Source: Cardinalis cardinalis (taxonomy: Eukaryota > Chordata > Aves > Passeriformes > Cardinalidae). Taken from it: a stretch of 64,000 nucleotides of DNA. Below are positions 1 through 13,810 of this stretch, piece by piece. The number at the start of each line of letters is the position of its first letter. Position 1 is the first letter of the stretch. The position numbers were made by a program, and so were the translations under genes. The notes under the pieces are model-generated. The model searched no databases. It was given only the letters and a program-made list of their open reading frames with translations, and was not told the DNA's origin. The DNA lies in the NCBI GenBank assembly GCA_014549065.1, contig JACDOX010000040.1, positions 521,456 through 585,455 on the forward strand. Direction: 5' to 3'.

Positions 1-3000
1 TGTCAGTTTGGAAAATGGCTTTCAGCTGCCAGTCCATTTCCTTACATCACAGAATGCTCTGTGATGTCTGCCTTCCTGTGAAATCAGTGAAAATTTGAGT
101 TTTCAGTAAAAAACATAATTTTCTAACTATTCTCCTGTGTTTTCTCCCAAAGTTTTTCCCATATGTAAAGAATCCATACTAATGGATTCTTCTACTGAAA
201 CCTTCTCTAATAAAAAGGTCTTTTTTTTAGAAGACTACCAGAAAGAGATAAACAAATAATATATATTTAGATAGACACATAAATACACAAAAATACATGT
301 ATATAAAATATAAAATATAATATATGTCATAGATGTATATGTGGGAAACTCCCCCAAGTGATAGCTCATAACTCACTCTCAACAGTTCAGATCATGTAAT
401 CAGAGCAGGTCTCTTCCAACTGAACTATCCTATCCTATCTTATCCTATCCTATCCTATCCTATCCTATCCTATCCTATCCTATCCTATCCTATCCTATCC
501 TATCCTATCCTATCCTATCCTATCCTATCCTTTATTTATGTGTACAAATAACACATATAAAAACAGAGTGAAATGACCTGCATGTATAGTATTGTGAGAT
601 GCATCTGTTTCCAATAGTGAAATTGTTAAGTTAATATTGAAACCATGTGGTGATAGGAAATGAAAACTGCATCTGTTTCTGGGCTTTTGAAAGGAGTATA
701 AAACTGCNATCTGTTCTGCTGGAATTTGCATTTTGATATGTGTGATAATATGGTCCATTTTGTTTCATTGCAAACAATTTTATTTCTTCTCTCTACTTCA
801 TTTTGCACATATAAGTATGCAGACATCAATCCTACCTTCCAAGGAAGAATGCTATATAAAAGGTAGAGCTGTTCAGATTGACAAACTGAAAAAGAAACAT
901 TTTCAGAGTGAAGCTGTTCTCCCACTCCGATTCCGTACGAGGCTGCTCTGTGAAGAAAATGATCAGAGTTTCAGAGGCTTATTCAGATTATCAATTTCCC
1001 TTGGCACAAAGGCTGCACACACCTGTAAGAGCTGGCAATATGTTTGTAAGTTAGCCTCCTGTTTTCAAAATATAACCTGGCAGAGGAAATGGTATCCAGA
1101 AGCAGCACTCAGCAAGCAATCTTGTAGAGACATAGAAATCTATTCTGGTGTCTGCACATATATGTATATTCCCCTGAGACTGTAAGAAAGTGGTCAAGGT
1201 AATGTGCATATTAAACATCCCACCTGTATTTAAGTGGTCTTTACAGGCTTAGGCTCTTCTCTTGTATAATTTTCTGCATCCTATCACAATGTCATTGCCA
1301 CTCCACCAAAGCTATTAAAATGCCTTTTTGTTAGAGATGCCACACTGAACTGAAGAAAATCCTCCTGGTAATTCTGTTTCATGGATTTGCCCACATGTAT
1401 CAGAGGAGTGCCACTGCATGACTCCCCTTCCTTTTCCCAGGGAGCTTGTCACAAAAACCAAGAAAAAATATTTTTCAGTGGATGGGCTAAGGCAAACAGG
1501 AGGAAGACATATTCTTGCCTTTGGGTACTGTTCCCTTATTCTCCCTCTCAAGAAATATCAAGACAGAATTTAACAAAACAATGTCCATGCCAACACACCA
1601 GTTCCATATTCTGGAACTACTTTCCAGCTGGCAGGAGCTTGTTGTTAGCTGACCATTGCTGTGAACAGGAGTAATCAGACGAGTTTCTAATGGTGATTCT
1701 GAGTTTCATAACGATAGTAATCATCTACTGCTTCCAAAGAAGCCTCCAGTAAACTACTAGAAGTACAGAAAAAGCAATAAACTTGATTCTCTTTACTTAG
1801 AGCTGCCCTTTCATTAGATACCAGTCTGCAGGAAGGACAAGTCTGACTATAGCAAAGCTGCTGCTGCTGAAGCTTTGCTCACATGCCCATCAGAGACAAT
1901 GGTGATGCTCTGGAGGAGCACAGATGTGAGTTCTGAAAAAGGTAATGTAAAAGCTGAAGAAGGACATCCTCAATGTCTTCAATGTACTTTTGCTGTCAGT
2001 TCTACTTTCAGCTTATTACACTGATAAAGATAATTCAAATCAAATCAGTTCCTTAGGCCGCCAGAATAAAAATCACAAAACCATCTGAACAGGATCGAAA
2101 AAACTTGACCTGCTGAATTTTCATACAAGTGCTTTCTGCAAAAAGCAGACCTACCTTGATGACAACCTAGCAGAAAGTAATCAAGCTTCAAGGTCTCTAG
2201 AATATATCTTACTGTCTGCCCCCAGGCTGTCAGGACATAGCTTGTACAGTTCACAAACTTGAAAGTCATATTTCTCAGCTGTAGCAGATATCTTCTCCAA
2301 GGATACAGGATAGCAAAAATATTTTAAAACTACAGCATACAAATGAGGACTCTCAATTTACTAAGAAATGAATAGAATAGAATTCTTTTCTACACAGATG
2401 TAGAAAACCCCTGTGAGTAGCTAAAATCAGTTGTTTCCTTTGAGCATCAAAGCATCAAAATCTGTCCATCTGGTCCAAAATAATTTACTCAGCATCATCA
2501 ATGTACACAGGTTTTCAGGAGCTCAAAATAACCTCCTCAAACCATGTGTACATGTGCAATAATATGGTTTGCTTAATAGGCCTTCAGCCAGAGTCTCATT
2601 TGAGGCTTCTGGACACTAAGGAGCCCTTGCCAATTGCCACTAACTACTGCAATCTTCCAAATATATCAGGATCTCCACAGATCCTGTCTGAGCCATGGGT
2701 ATATGAGTGACAGCCTGTTGCCACCCCATTGACAGTGGATGCTCTCCTTAGAAAGTGTTTCCCTGCTCTAGCATCAAGACTGCCTTTGCAANTGAGCTGA
2801 AAGGATCACTGAAATTTAGAACATCATGTAGTTTAGCCATAGGTAGAGTTGATGATTCACCTAGTCGTTTCCCTCCTTACTGCCCTTCCTAAAGGCAAAC
2901 GTTTGATAGCCAATCAGCACCTTTGTTTCAAGCTATGAATTTGTTTTCCAGAAGTGGCTTCCCTTTTCCATGTTTACAAACCCTGGAGATTGTGAGTGCT

Positions 3001-6000
3001 AGGTCTGTCGGAAAACTCATGCCTTTTTTACCAAGGTAAAATTTTTACATGCACTTATAGTAAACAATTTGTTTACATTCTTAGCCGGTAGGGGATTGAA
3101 ACAAGAACAAAGGTGGATGATTCTTGTCACCAGTGGCACAGTAGTTTAGTTTATATACTTTCTTTTTATAAACTTAAGAAAAACATNAATTCCTATAGAT
3201 TGCAAATTAATTAGGATTTTTCATATTTATGTAGACATTTGGAATTTTATCATGGTGTATGGACCAATAAATCAGTACAATATTTTTCAATTTTATATTT
3301 AACATTACTTACCTAAATTTGTCAGGAAAAGAGCAACTTTTTCATACAGCTGTAACAGAGGAGAAACAGCCTCTTAGTTACATGGCCGGCTCGAAAATGT
3401 AGAACTGCTTTCTAGGGAGAAAACATTTTAAATCTGACATGCAGATGATTTCTGTGATGTTCTGATAATGACAATAAAACTACATAATAATACAGCAATG
3501 ATAGAATCAAACAAGGAAGAGTAAAGTTTTTATATCTAATGCTCATCCATAATATATGGAGAAGAAATGCTGTCATTGCCCCTCTTTTATATACAGAGTG
3601 AAAAAGGGTGAGAGAACTTTTCCAAAAAGAAAAGCAGAAACAACAGCACGACTGAGATTTTTGTTTTAGTTACTTATGGAACATTCAACTCACAAGAAAA
3701 AAATCACCCTACAAGAGCATGCTATGGTATGTTGGATATGTTGGTTATTTGGGGCCTTTTTGTTTTGTTTGGCACTTTGGTGCTGAAAGGAAAGACACAG
3801 GGGACATAGGGTTACTTCAGAGAAAATCTTTAGTAAGCCCCCCCACCAGACACATTTCTTACTCTGAGCCAGTGTCATTTTTCTAAATTCTAAGTGGTAC
3901 TTTCTGCACTTTCAGGTACCATGCTCTCAAACTCTCCAGGAGACTCCAAACTTCGTTAAGATTACAAAACTAACTTGGAGGGTTTTCACAATCAGTATTT
4001 GCAAAGGAGTTTTGAACCTATTAACAACATCACCAACACCATCAGTATTAGAGTAAATTAATACGATTATTTCCATTTGCTTTAAATGAGTCTGAAGCCT
4101 ATTCNTACAAATTGCTAAATGTCCTTAACTCTCACTGATGCCTGCAGGAATACAAAGCTTCTCATATTTCAGGCTCAAGTATTTACTTACTCCTACAGTG
4201 CATATCAGCAAAGTTTATTTTTATTTACAGTTATCCTTAGAATCTCTTGCTTAAATTGAGTTATGTATTGTTTACAGATCAAACTGCCTGCTTAAGAGCT
4301 GAAGTCATCCNGAAATCTCTCGTCCATGTTAACAACCACTTCATGCTTAGAATAGTTTTCCACTGCCTTTGGAGTAAATGGCTTTGTTTCAAGTAATGAC
4401 AAAGGTAGTTTCCTCTGGGTTTAAAAGCATCTCTTAAGGGCAACTGTAAATGTGCAAAATGTCTGGGTCATTTATATCCTGGTCCCAGCAGGGAGTGTGG
4501 TTTTTTTACAAATGTTCACTGCTCTACAGAAGAGTTTATTAAAATTTCAATTTGTTGCTATTCCATTTGGAACAGTAAGACTGTGTTAGAGATTCTGTTA
4601 AAAATGTTTGGATCTAATTGTCTGCTACTGTCATTTATCACTACTACCCTCAAGGGCCTTGTTTGGGATCATATTCTGTTCTCTGTTTGTATTTTCCATG
4701 GGCAATATTACTGGATTTAACAGTTTTACATAGCCTAGGTAAAGCTAGTGATTGTTTCCAGGTCAGGCTGCAAGATTATCTGGGAGATATTATGCTTGAG
4801 GGTCATTTTGTTTTGTCATGTGCTCAGAACATCTGGTCTGGAATTTACTTGTGGTCTAGACCTTTCCCCTGATGCTTTGAGAGGCTGCCAACTTGTATCA
4901 GAATCACTGCTGGTTTTCAAGACTTCTAGCAGTGAATTCTCTACTGCTATGCACATCTTGGTCTGTTCTGGTTTTATTACTGTATCTTTTCTTGCTCTTT
5001 TGGTACTTTTCTTGAGTCACAGTTCATGCAGGATTCTACTACATGAATTGCTTCTGGGTATTTTTCTTCTACCAAAAGGAATCCTATGACCGCCCTTCAG
5101 TAAACTACATTAATCCATCATGGGAAGCAAGGGATTATGCTCCTAAAACCTTCCTTTGAAACACTCCTGCAGTTTCATACTTGTGGATCTTTTTCTTCTG
5201 TGAGCTATATCCAGATCTAAGGTTGTGGTGTTTATTGAATGGTGATGAGTATGAGGCTAGAGAAATCCATCTTTGCAGTGTTCCACTTATTTGATAATTT
5301 TAAGAAATAAAGAAAAGTTTCTCAAAAGGCACCTTCAAGCAATCTTCCATTATCTAAAAGAAAAACCTCAGAGCTTTTAAACTCTTTGGGAATGAAGAAA
5401 TTTCATTTGTGCAGCATTTCTTTGTTGCTGCTTTACTGCATATACAATGACTTACAATGAGAGCTTGAAAATGGATGTTGCATAGATACATATATATAGT
5501 ATCAAGTTTTCATAGTTTTCAAGTTTTTTCTTTTGTGCTTATTGTGTGCTCTATGTGGAATAAAGAAAATCCCCCAAAGCTAGAGACAAAATACAATAAA
5601 ATAAAAATAACATAAAAGAAGAGAGTCCTCAGTACAATCTCAGACAGAAAATCAGCTTCCTCCTTTCTGTCCTTTCTCAGCCTATAGTCCCACCTAAGGG
5701 AAAACATAGGAAAAACAGCAGTTCTGGATAGACTGTTTTAGTCACTAATCCAGTCTTGCCTTCTTCCTTCTTCAAAGAAAGAAGCAAAGTCCTGCAGCAA
5801 ACACTCTTGGAATTTCCTGCCATATAAAAAAGGACCTTTCAAAAAGAATTTTTAGATTATGGAAATGCTTGGATATTGCATAGGGGAGAAAGAAGTATCA
5901 AAGCCAGCCTTGAAAATTAGTAGACCTGAAATAACATCTCATCTTTTCCCTAGGAAGTAAATCAGCATATCTCCTGGAGTGAAGCCTAACAAGCTGTTTG

Positions 6001-6889
6001 CAGAGGATGCTTGCTGTTGAGTAGGCAGAGATACACTCTGGCTCCAGTGCCTGTCTGCTTTGTAGGCTGAACCCTCCTTCCCCTAAAAGGCATTTTTATA
6101 ATGTCAATTGACAAAATCCGATAGTGGAAGGCCATACAGGTCTTGCCAAGAGCAACAAAGAGCAGACAAATTGCTATCAGAGCAATATACAGGAGTATCA
6201 GCATCTCAATGGAAGAAGGGGACTCATTCCCCGTCTAACTCTCTTACTGGGACTGTTGCCACATAGAAATTCCATTTTTGTCTTTGTCCCAAGTCTGGTT
6301 CCAAACCAGCCCACAACAATAGCTGCCATCAGCCGGTCCCACTGCAGTGCACCCAGGCCATGTCTCTGGTGCGTGCTGGCATGGACAGCTCTGGAACAAA
6401 TCACATCTGCTCAAGCCTTCTGGAGCTTTCAGCTCAAGAGAGTTCTGCTTATGGACATCGTGTCCGCATATGCATATCCTCACTGGAAAACTACCATGAC
6501 AGCTGAAATTAGAATTACTGAAAATATTGTAAATAAGAATAAGCTTTGTCACTATACTTAAAAAAAACATCAAAACACAATTAAAAAGAAGAGTGTTAAT
6601 GAAATGGACTGAAAACTGCATTCATATAAAAGGGAAAGAAGTGGCAGAGATGATCGTCTCCCTAAAATATTTTCAGAATATTCAAACATACATTGCATAA
6701 AATTTGGGTTTGGAATTACACTTTATATAAATAGTGAATGATGTCCATAAACAATAATTCCACGTCTGGCTCAGCAAGACACTCCACTCCTGCTGAAAAA
6801 AGAAGTGAAAGCATTTGGTTGTCTGCTGACTGAGATATCTACTGCTCTGGTGGCTTAGGTATAACTTTGGATATGTTAATTTTACTCAC
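1..6889 (-). other. ANO4 intron (partial; continues left of window)
   Basis: No exon of ANO4 or any other recognisable gene was found on either strand. It contains the (TATCC)21 microsatellite at 426-530 with a possible CR1 tail before it. Open frames of 145-150 codons at 733-1185 and 6124-6561 (plus) look like chance. The rest is AT-rich unique-looking sequence. Confidence 0.8.
385..530 (+). repeat. (TATCC)21 pentanucleotide microsatellite, possibly on a CR1-like 3' tail
   Basis: Positions 426-530 are 21 units of TATCC with a single variant unit TATCT at 436-440. The preceding 40 bases include CTCTTCCAACTGAACTAT, which resembles the 3' end of CR1 LINEs, whose tails are short tandem units. 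The array may therefore be an expanded CR1 tail in plus orientation; the array is certain, the CR1 origin tentative. Confidence 0.75.
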
Positions 6890-7054
6890 CACATTCAGTA
6901 GCATGATGATGCAAAAGTTGATGCACACTGCAGTCCCTGTAGTTGCAACCTGAGAGTTATTCCTGATTAAAGCCCACTTAAAGGCAGCAAAAGTGCTGAC
7001 AGTCACAACACGGTAAATAACAATGCCAAAAACAGCAGCAATCACCACACAGAT
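6890..7054 (-). CDS. ANO4: ANO4 coding exon 12 of 12 in window (TM3 and TM4)
   Basis: 165 nt, 55 codons, between acceptor CTTCCCTTAG and donor GTGAGT. It encodes ICVVIAAVFGIVIYRVV (rest of TM3), an extracellular stretch TVSTFAAFKWALIRNNSQ with a possible N-glycosylation sequon NNS (residues 392-394), and TM4 TTGTAVCINFCIIMLLNV. The open frame that continues past 6890 (VSKINISK...) is intronic, because the donor fits perfectly and the family sequence diverges there. The next exon, which should start LYEKVA-like, was not found in 1-6889. Confidence 0.95.
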
Positions 7055-9107
7055 CTAAGGGAAGAAAAAATCAGAAAGAAGAATCTGAAATCTTCCAGTG
7101 CAACAGGAGTTACTTTCTCCCTGAAACTCTCAAAGTTAAAGGAAATGAAAGACTTTAAAAGTGCATTCCTTTTGATTCCATAGGAAGGTTTCAACATGAT
7201 GATTTTTCTTCTTGTTAAGTTCATTTTATTTCTCTTAACAAAAAATATCACCAAAAAATATTAAAATAATCTTCAGTTTTATGCATTTTCCTGAAAATCT
7301 TCCTTGCCCTTAGCATTAATGTGGGAAACAGTACCACCAGCTCTGGGAGTTAGAAATTTTCCTTATCTGCACATGATGTGCAAAGGCTAGTCTCAATCTG
7401 CTGTTGCAGCTTGATGGTATCATACTTGGGACGGATTTTCTGATCTGATGGACTTCACACTTCCCACAAATGTCTCCTTTTGTAAGCACTGCCTCAAAAA
7501 CAGCGCTGCCAAGCCAGCCCAGCTAACNGTTTCTTCCTACAGATCTGGAAAGTTTCCATCTAGAGAAGGTAACCAGTTCAATTGCCCTTGTGATTTCTTC
7601 TCTGATGAAACNTTCAGCAAATGTGAGAGAATGAGAAAGCCACAGCTGAGCCAGGCTGCTTTATGACTTAATGTTCCTCATGCAACAGTTAAGCTGTATT
7701 ATTTACTACACTGTGAGAGACTCTGCTGAGGAATTTTGAGAACTGCTCTAGCTTGAAGTTTGGTAAGTGTATCTCTCCTGTTATAGGTGTAATTAAAAAA
7801 AATTATTCTTATCTAAATGGTCAAAAAAAAAGTAGATTTTCTAACTTGCTGGAAGCCCATGCTATGCCAACAATAAAAATAACTTCACTGAAAATAATTT
7901 TTGTCCTGTTTTAAGGGCTGTTATGGGGACAATAATTTGTGGTGCATGCAATTTAAAGCAAGGCTACTCTCTCTGGAACTTTGAGTAAGATCTGTCACTA
8001 GTCTAAGAAGATTAATGACTGAGTTTGCATAAGGTAAAATACTGCCACACTTCAAGAAAAAAAAAATGGAGAAAATACACAAAATATGGGAGTTGTAGTA
8101 TCAATTCTGAGCAGAGACTGCAGTCCTGAGTACGTGTCCTCAAGGGCTGAGTCAGGGTATCCATCCACCTGATGTACCAGTGCACAGTTCATCTCAATAA
8201 TGCTCTTGCCTTTCTTGACCTAGATTGTTTTGGACAGTTTTGGAGCCATCAGTTTCCTACTGTCCTCTACCCTATTGCTCACCTACCTGGCTCTCCACAG
8301 CTCCTAAGGCTGTGCACATCTATCATTTTCTTGTCTCCTGGAAAAGCCCCAGTAAATTCTGTGGCAGTCTGTTGATTCCAGACCAGCACTGTGTTTTCAA
8401 GAGCAGCACTACCACNCCTGTTGTCATGTGAAAAACAGCCCACATCTGCTTCACTGAAATTAGAGGATGGGGGGCATTTCTGCAGAAGTGCATGCAGCTC
8501 TCTGTTAGGAGAGATTTTGCTGCTCCTTTTAGTTTTGCATAACTAAAGGGATAAATGCATCATTTTAGTCAAGGAACATTGGCTTCTCCATTTCGACTGC
8601 GCTAGGAATATGAACTCTCTTTCCTCATCTCCTCAACACACAGAGAAACTAGGTTGTATTAACATCATTATGCACTCTAGGCATCCTATTTATGCACTCT
8701 GGGAAGTTTACAAAGGAAAACTGCTTCTCCTATGCTTTCCCCATCGCTCTGCACTGTCTACACAGGCAAGGCTACNAGTGAGCTAGTTCAGCCAGCTGAA
8801 GTTTGTGCCTGAGTGTGATAGTGTCACTTTTCTGGCATGTGTCACTACATACAGTGTCACAGGTGCAGCCTTGAAGGAAGGGATTAGCTGTCTGTGAGAC
8901 TTAGTGAAGAATGAACCGGTGTAGAACTTGACAGAAACTCAAGTGATTTGCTGTGTAGTTTTCAACATGCATAGATTTGCTGTGTAGTTTTCAACATGCA
9001 TTTCCTTCCACTTTCAAGCAGTCATATCCAACATTTACCTACTCTACTAGCAGAGATAATGATATTTTATTCTTTTTCAACTGGTAAATAAATGAAAGTT
9101 CTCAAAC
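7055..9107 (-). other. ANO4 intron between exons 11 and 12
   Basis: 2053 bases with no supported gene. A 29-bp unit (starting GATTTGCTGTGTAG) is tandemly duplicated at 8945-9001. Several single Ns. No recognisable transposon. Confidence 0.8.
8945..9001. repeat. Two-copy tandem repeat, 29-bp unit
   Basis: The unit beginning GATTTGCTGTGTAGTTTTCA at 8945 recurs at 8974 with a perfect match over its full length. Likely a recent slippage or unequal-exchange duplication. Confidence 0.9.
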
Positions 9108-9248
9108 CATAAAAAATATTCCAGATGCAGAAACGATGAGTCTGCTGCATTTATCTGCAAATGCTTGATAAGGCTCTGGCTTCCCGGATATGGGGTTCAT
9201 TCGTTCTTTCTTGGAGTATTTGGCTTCAAACTGAGGACGTATTTCCTC
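9108..9248 (-). CDS. ANO4: ANO4 coding exon 11 of 12 (TM2-TM3 loop, start of TM3)
   Basis: 141 nt, 47 whole codons, between acceptor CTCTTTTAG and weak donor GTTTGA. It encodes EEIRPQFEAKYSKKERMNPI, then SGKPEPYQAFADKCSRLIVS and ASGIFFM. RP.FEAKY is the conserved cytosolic loop motif and residues about 350-360 begin TM3. Phase 0 at both ends means skipping would keep the frame but remove a membrane-segment half. Confidence 0.95.
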
Positions 9249-10920
9249 CTAAAAGAGCAGACAGATAATGTTCACATACAGCACAGCTAGGAAAAACTCT
9301 GTAGGAAACTTCAGATCTGTTATCAGGTCACTGTTCTGGGGAATTACATNTTTGAATTCAGCAGCTGGTGCAGCTAGTGTAAAAGCTGAGCTGGGAAATC
9401 AGGTCTCCTTCATGAGAACTAGAATAAATCTCTGTACCCATAAAAGTAAGTACTGAAAGTATTTAGTAAAATCCCCAATTAGCTGTTCCTCTAAATAACN
9501 CTCTTTCAAAACTATGTGGCTGCAAGACAAATCATTTTGAGATGGATACCACAGAATTTTTCAGTCTGACGTTATCCTATTGATACTGGAAATTTACAAC
9601 TAAGAAAAAATGAGAACAACAACAACAAAAAATCCTAACAACCAAACCTCCTTCTTCCAAGCCTAATTGCTGATTGTTAGGCATTTGGTTACACTTCTAC
9701 TACAAGCAAAACTTCTCAGCATTTGAAGAAGGATCCATGCCATCTAATGCTGCTCAATTACTTCTTAACTTGGACAATATTATTAGCAGGAACAACATTC
9801 AGCAGCAGAAATATCAAAGCATGCTTTGCCGCCAAAAACCCTCTTGTGAAATGAAACCTGGGGATTACTTGGGGAGAGATTTGGTTACATCTGTTTACAG
9901 CATTGCCAGAAGACAGAATCACCGTGTGCAGGTGACACCTGCAGTAGCGCTACCCCTCTGCCCTAACATCCCCAAGAGCCATGTGTCCTGTGCCACCTCG
10001 TTCCAGTCTGGCATCCAGGACACTGTCAGAGGTGGGATTAAAGCACCAGGCTGGACTCTCACAAATGCTGGCAGATATTAGAGCAGTGTTTGTAGTACTC
10101 TACTGCATACTGGAGAGCTGCTCTGTGGTATAGTTGGCTACAAGGGAGCAGACAAGAACCAGCTTACACATTTCAGTCACTTCCAGCCCTTCAACTGCAT
10201 GTAACTCTGACTGAAGCTGGAAATGCCCAGACCTTAAATGACTGCACTGAAATAGGTGAATGGTAACTGCTCACACAAGTCTTCACAATGTGAATAANGG
10301 TGAGATATCTTAAAATCCTACATCCTTTTTTAAAAATTCCCCGAAGAGGAAGGGAGGAAAAAGTAATGTCTCATTCTCCTCCTTCCACNTTTTGAAGATG
10401 CCTTCTCAACACAGTTAATTTCCAAATTCATGCAAGAACCTGGTAACAAGTTATAAAAAAAAAATGAAGAGGCATATATGCCTAGCTGCAATGCCTCTGT
10501 AACTAATTATGTGCTTGAGGGGACCAGCCTTACCTCAGCTATACAAAAAGACTAAGCATGTTTCTGTGGAGGCAGAGTAATACCTTGTTCTTATTCTATT
10601 TTGCTCAAGCTGTTCCTGCCATATCAGGGCTGAAGGAAGCTGAGCAGACCGTAGTCTGGCAGAAGGAACAATGTAAGTAGCATTCCTGTGTGCCCAGGGG
10701 CATGAAAAAGAACAGAGTGTGATAGCTGTGAAGCAAGGCTCCTGAGATTTTTACCCTCTAGACTGTGCAAGGGTTCTGCCAGCTGGCTTGTCATAGACAA
10801 GAAACCTTTACTTCTCTGCACCCCTCTCTGAGCCAAGGTTTGATTATCTTTTACAATCTGCAGTGTAAGGAAGTTCATATCCCATCCACGTCCTAAAATC
10901 TCCAGGTGATGCAAGTGATG

Positions 10921-10985
10921 CAAATGCTATTTTTAGACATTNATGCAAATGCTATTTTTAGACATTCTAAAAAAAAAAAAAAAAG
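10921..10985. repeat. Direct duplication flanking a single N, followed by poly-A
   Basis: A unit of about 23 bases (ATGCAAATGCTATTTTTAGA plus CATT) occurs immediately on both sides of the N at 10942, then a run of A at about 10970-10984. This could be a real tandem repeat or two overlapping contig ends joined by one N. Confidence 0.7.
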
Positions 10986-11947
10986 AAATCTGGCATGACA
11001 CTTTGTACCTGTTTAATGATACTCAGCAATGCTTGGGCAAGTAAACAGTANTGTGTCTGACTGAGGTTAATGATACAAAGAAGGTGACACTGAAGAAAAA
11101 GAANAAAATATGCTACGAATAGCAATAGATGCCAGATTTCATCTGGGAGTGCCAGGAACTGCATGCAGTTGGTTTCTTGTGGCNTGCCCACCCAAGATGT
11201 TGTTGCTCTCCAAGCCTCCCGCCTTGCACCTGGTTTGCACGAACAGGAAACCCAGATATGTAGGGTTGAAGGAGCCAGGACACTCTCAGCTCATACCCCC
11301 AGACAGNGAGGCCTAACCATTGCAGGGGTTGCTGTATGCCTTTCTTGGATGAGAATCTAAAGTGGTGAGGAATTCACAAGGCTGCATATCTGAATAAGTG
11401 CAATTCTCCTTTTCATTGTCTTCATTGTTTCCTTTATTTGTCTCTTCATTTAGAACACGAAGGTGATAACAAAGAGATAGGAAGCCTTATAGATGGTGTT
11501 TTTTTCAGTCTATTGTTGCTAGGAATTAATAAATTTCCCTTTGTAATAAAACCTTTATTTTTCAATTTGACAAGGAAAATTAAAGCAAGCAAAGGCTAGA
11601 CACACATTGTTAATAAAATAACAATCTTCATTATCAAAAGCTTGAGATTTAAAATGGTAATTAGAACTCTTTAATCGATGTCTTTGAAATAACTAATAAA
11701 AGCCATCAGCTGATTTTTTCTAGTCATAACTGAATGGAAAGCAGAGAGGAAATTTAATTAGCAGTGATTTTATTAGAAAGTAGAACTTCANGAGAAAAAT
11801 TTTCACCTTCTGGGGTCAAAATTCTCATTGGTGTCTTACTGACATACAACTTCCCAATGAAATTCCACAGGATGAATCTTTTCCAATCTACATAAAACAG
11901 GCTGTTCTCCTTCCTTTCCATTTCTCACACATGGATAATTCCAACTT

Positions 11948-11987
11948 TTTCATAAGAGAAACCCTATTTCATAAGAGAAACCCTATA
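11948..11987. repeat. Two-copy 19-bp tandem repeat
   Basis: The unit TTTCATAAGAGAAACCCTA occurs twice in direct succession. No associated element. Confidence 0.85.
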
Positions 11988-13015
11988 TGTGTGTATTCAC
12001 CTTACACATTTATGGAGTAATGTGAATTGCCTTAGACCATGTATCTGTGCTCTAGAAGAGCTACTCTAAATTTCTTTGTGAAATACCTCCTTTTTTTGCC
12101 AAGAATTTTTTAATCCTTCAACAGGTAAATTATTGAAATTGTCCCATCCTTCCTAGTCCAAGCATATTGTCCTCTATAGCCCAGAAAAAGAATTTGTAGA
12201 CTGAAAATTTGAATCTTGATCACCGGTGCAAGAATAACATCCCCAGAAGTAAGTCTCCAAGCAAAGCCTATGGTTTGCAGGTGAGGACAATGGCAAANTG
12301 AAGAGGTGGGCTTTGAGCCACAGAGCAGGGAAATGATCATTTTTTTCTCCACACTTTCATCTGGAGCACCTGCTTCCAAACTGTGTCTTTCTCAGGGGAG
12401 AGGGCAGCTCCAATGGAAAAGTGCAGCANTAGATACTCAAGCAGAGGAGGCGGTGCCCATTGGGCTGACCCCAAAGCTGGGACATGCTTAGCTGTGCCAT
12501 AGGTGTGGGCACTGGGGGCTGTAGCATCTTCAAAAAGATACCTCTGAGATACCTCTGGGAGGAAATCAGCTCTGACTCTTTGGATGCCACTGCATGCTGA
12601 ACAAAGGAGGAACTGATGCCTCAAATGCCAATGGGATACTGATGTTCTAGTTACTGGACACATAAATCTCTGAGAATCAGCCTGCTGAGTTCCTATGAGC
12701 ATCTTTAACCTCTAATTTGAGAAAGGTACAATCTAGCACACTNTTTCTGAAAAAAACTTCTACCTCCTGCTGTAGAGACTTATAAGATTCCCTGTAGAAC
12801 TGAAAGGAGGTGCACTGAATAGCTCTGGATCACCACTGCTCCTGACAGAGGTCTTGTTGACACAGCTTACTGGAAGAACTCCGGTGTGAGAATAAAAGAC
12901 CAGCTGACATCAACAGGGAGCAAGTATCCTCTGAAAATTACCAACATGCAAACATCATCCTGCAGGCCAAACTGAAATAATCTACCAGGGAAATATAAAT
13001 ATATCTTATTAAAAA

Positions 13016-13108
13016 AAAGAAGAAGAAAGGAAAAAAAAAAAGAAGGAGAAAACAAACAAACAAACAAACAAACAAAAAAAACCCCAAAAAACCAAAAAAA
13101 AAACCCCG
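13016..13108. repeat. A-rich low-complexity tract with (AAAC)n core
   Basis: Purine-rich GAAGAAGG/A runs are followed by six to seven AAAC units and then runs of A interrupted by CCCC. It produces spurious F/L-rich frames on the minus strand. Confidence 0.9.
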
Positions 13109-13804
13109 AAGGTCCCTTACAAGGAAATTCAATATTTGTAAATGAACTGATCATAGGAGATTCAGGTGGATGGCTTTATAAATCAGCATAATCCCAAATC
13201 CAGGTAGGTTAAGTGGTGAAAGATGAAGATATATAACATCCCAAACTACAAACATCTGCAATACCAGGCCTCCTGGGAAAAACATAAAGAGGGTCTCATA
13301 CTGTACTTCCTTTTCTATTTTGTTTGTTTAAAGGCTCCTTCTTCTTCCAGGGACACAGAGGAAGCTATAATTGTCACTTGGAAATTGCAATTTAGTACAG
13401 CTTTTTCTTAGCTTTGCTGTCAGCATCAGCAGCAGTGGCTTTTTTTGCAACTAACCATGAGAAGATATGATCCCTGCAGGCCAATCCTGACCACGATGTG
13501 AANCTCAGGCAGGACTGTCTCAATCCCTTTGTGACTTGCCAGCCTTGGCAAGAGCAGCCTGCTAATCTCAGAAGAGCTGAATCAATACTAAAGTATTTCC
13601 TATAAATAGGATGATAGTCCTGGGGTGTCACCCAGAACTGAGTGCATATATGCACAGATAACAACATTCCTGTTGTTATAGAGAAATCAATTTCCAGTTG
13701 TGTAAGTTATTTCATGTTATGTTATTGGGTTGTTTTCTTAGCAATTAAGCATTTAAAAGAAAATCACACCTGCAATTCCACCATTTCATGGCCTCATTGA
13801 GCTA

Positions 13805-13810
13805 CTTTGC
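13805..13810. repeat. Target-site duplication CTTTGC (left) of solo LTR
   Basis: Identical to 14205-14210 immediately after the LTR. Confidence 0.88.

Noticed and set aside
733..1185. 150-codon plus-strand frame
   Set aside because: No recognisable domain and no gene context; consistent with chance.
6124..6621. Overlapping 145-codon plus and 125-codon minus frames
   Set aside because: Mutually overlapping frames with no family resemblance, lying inside ANO4 intron.
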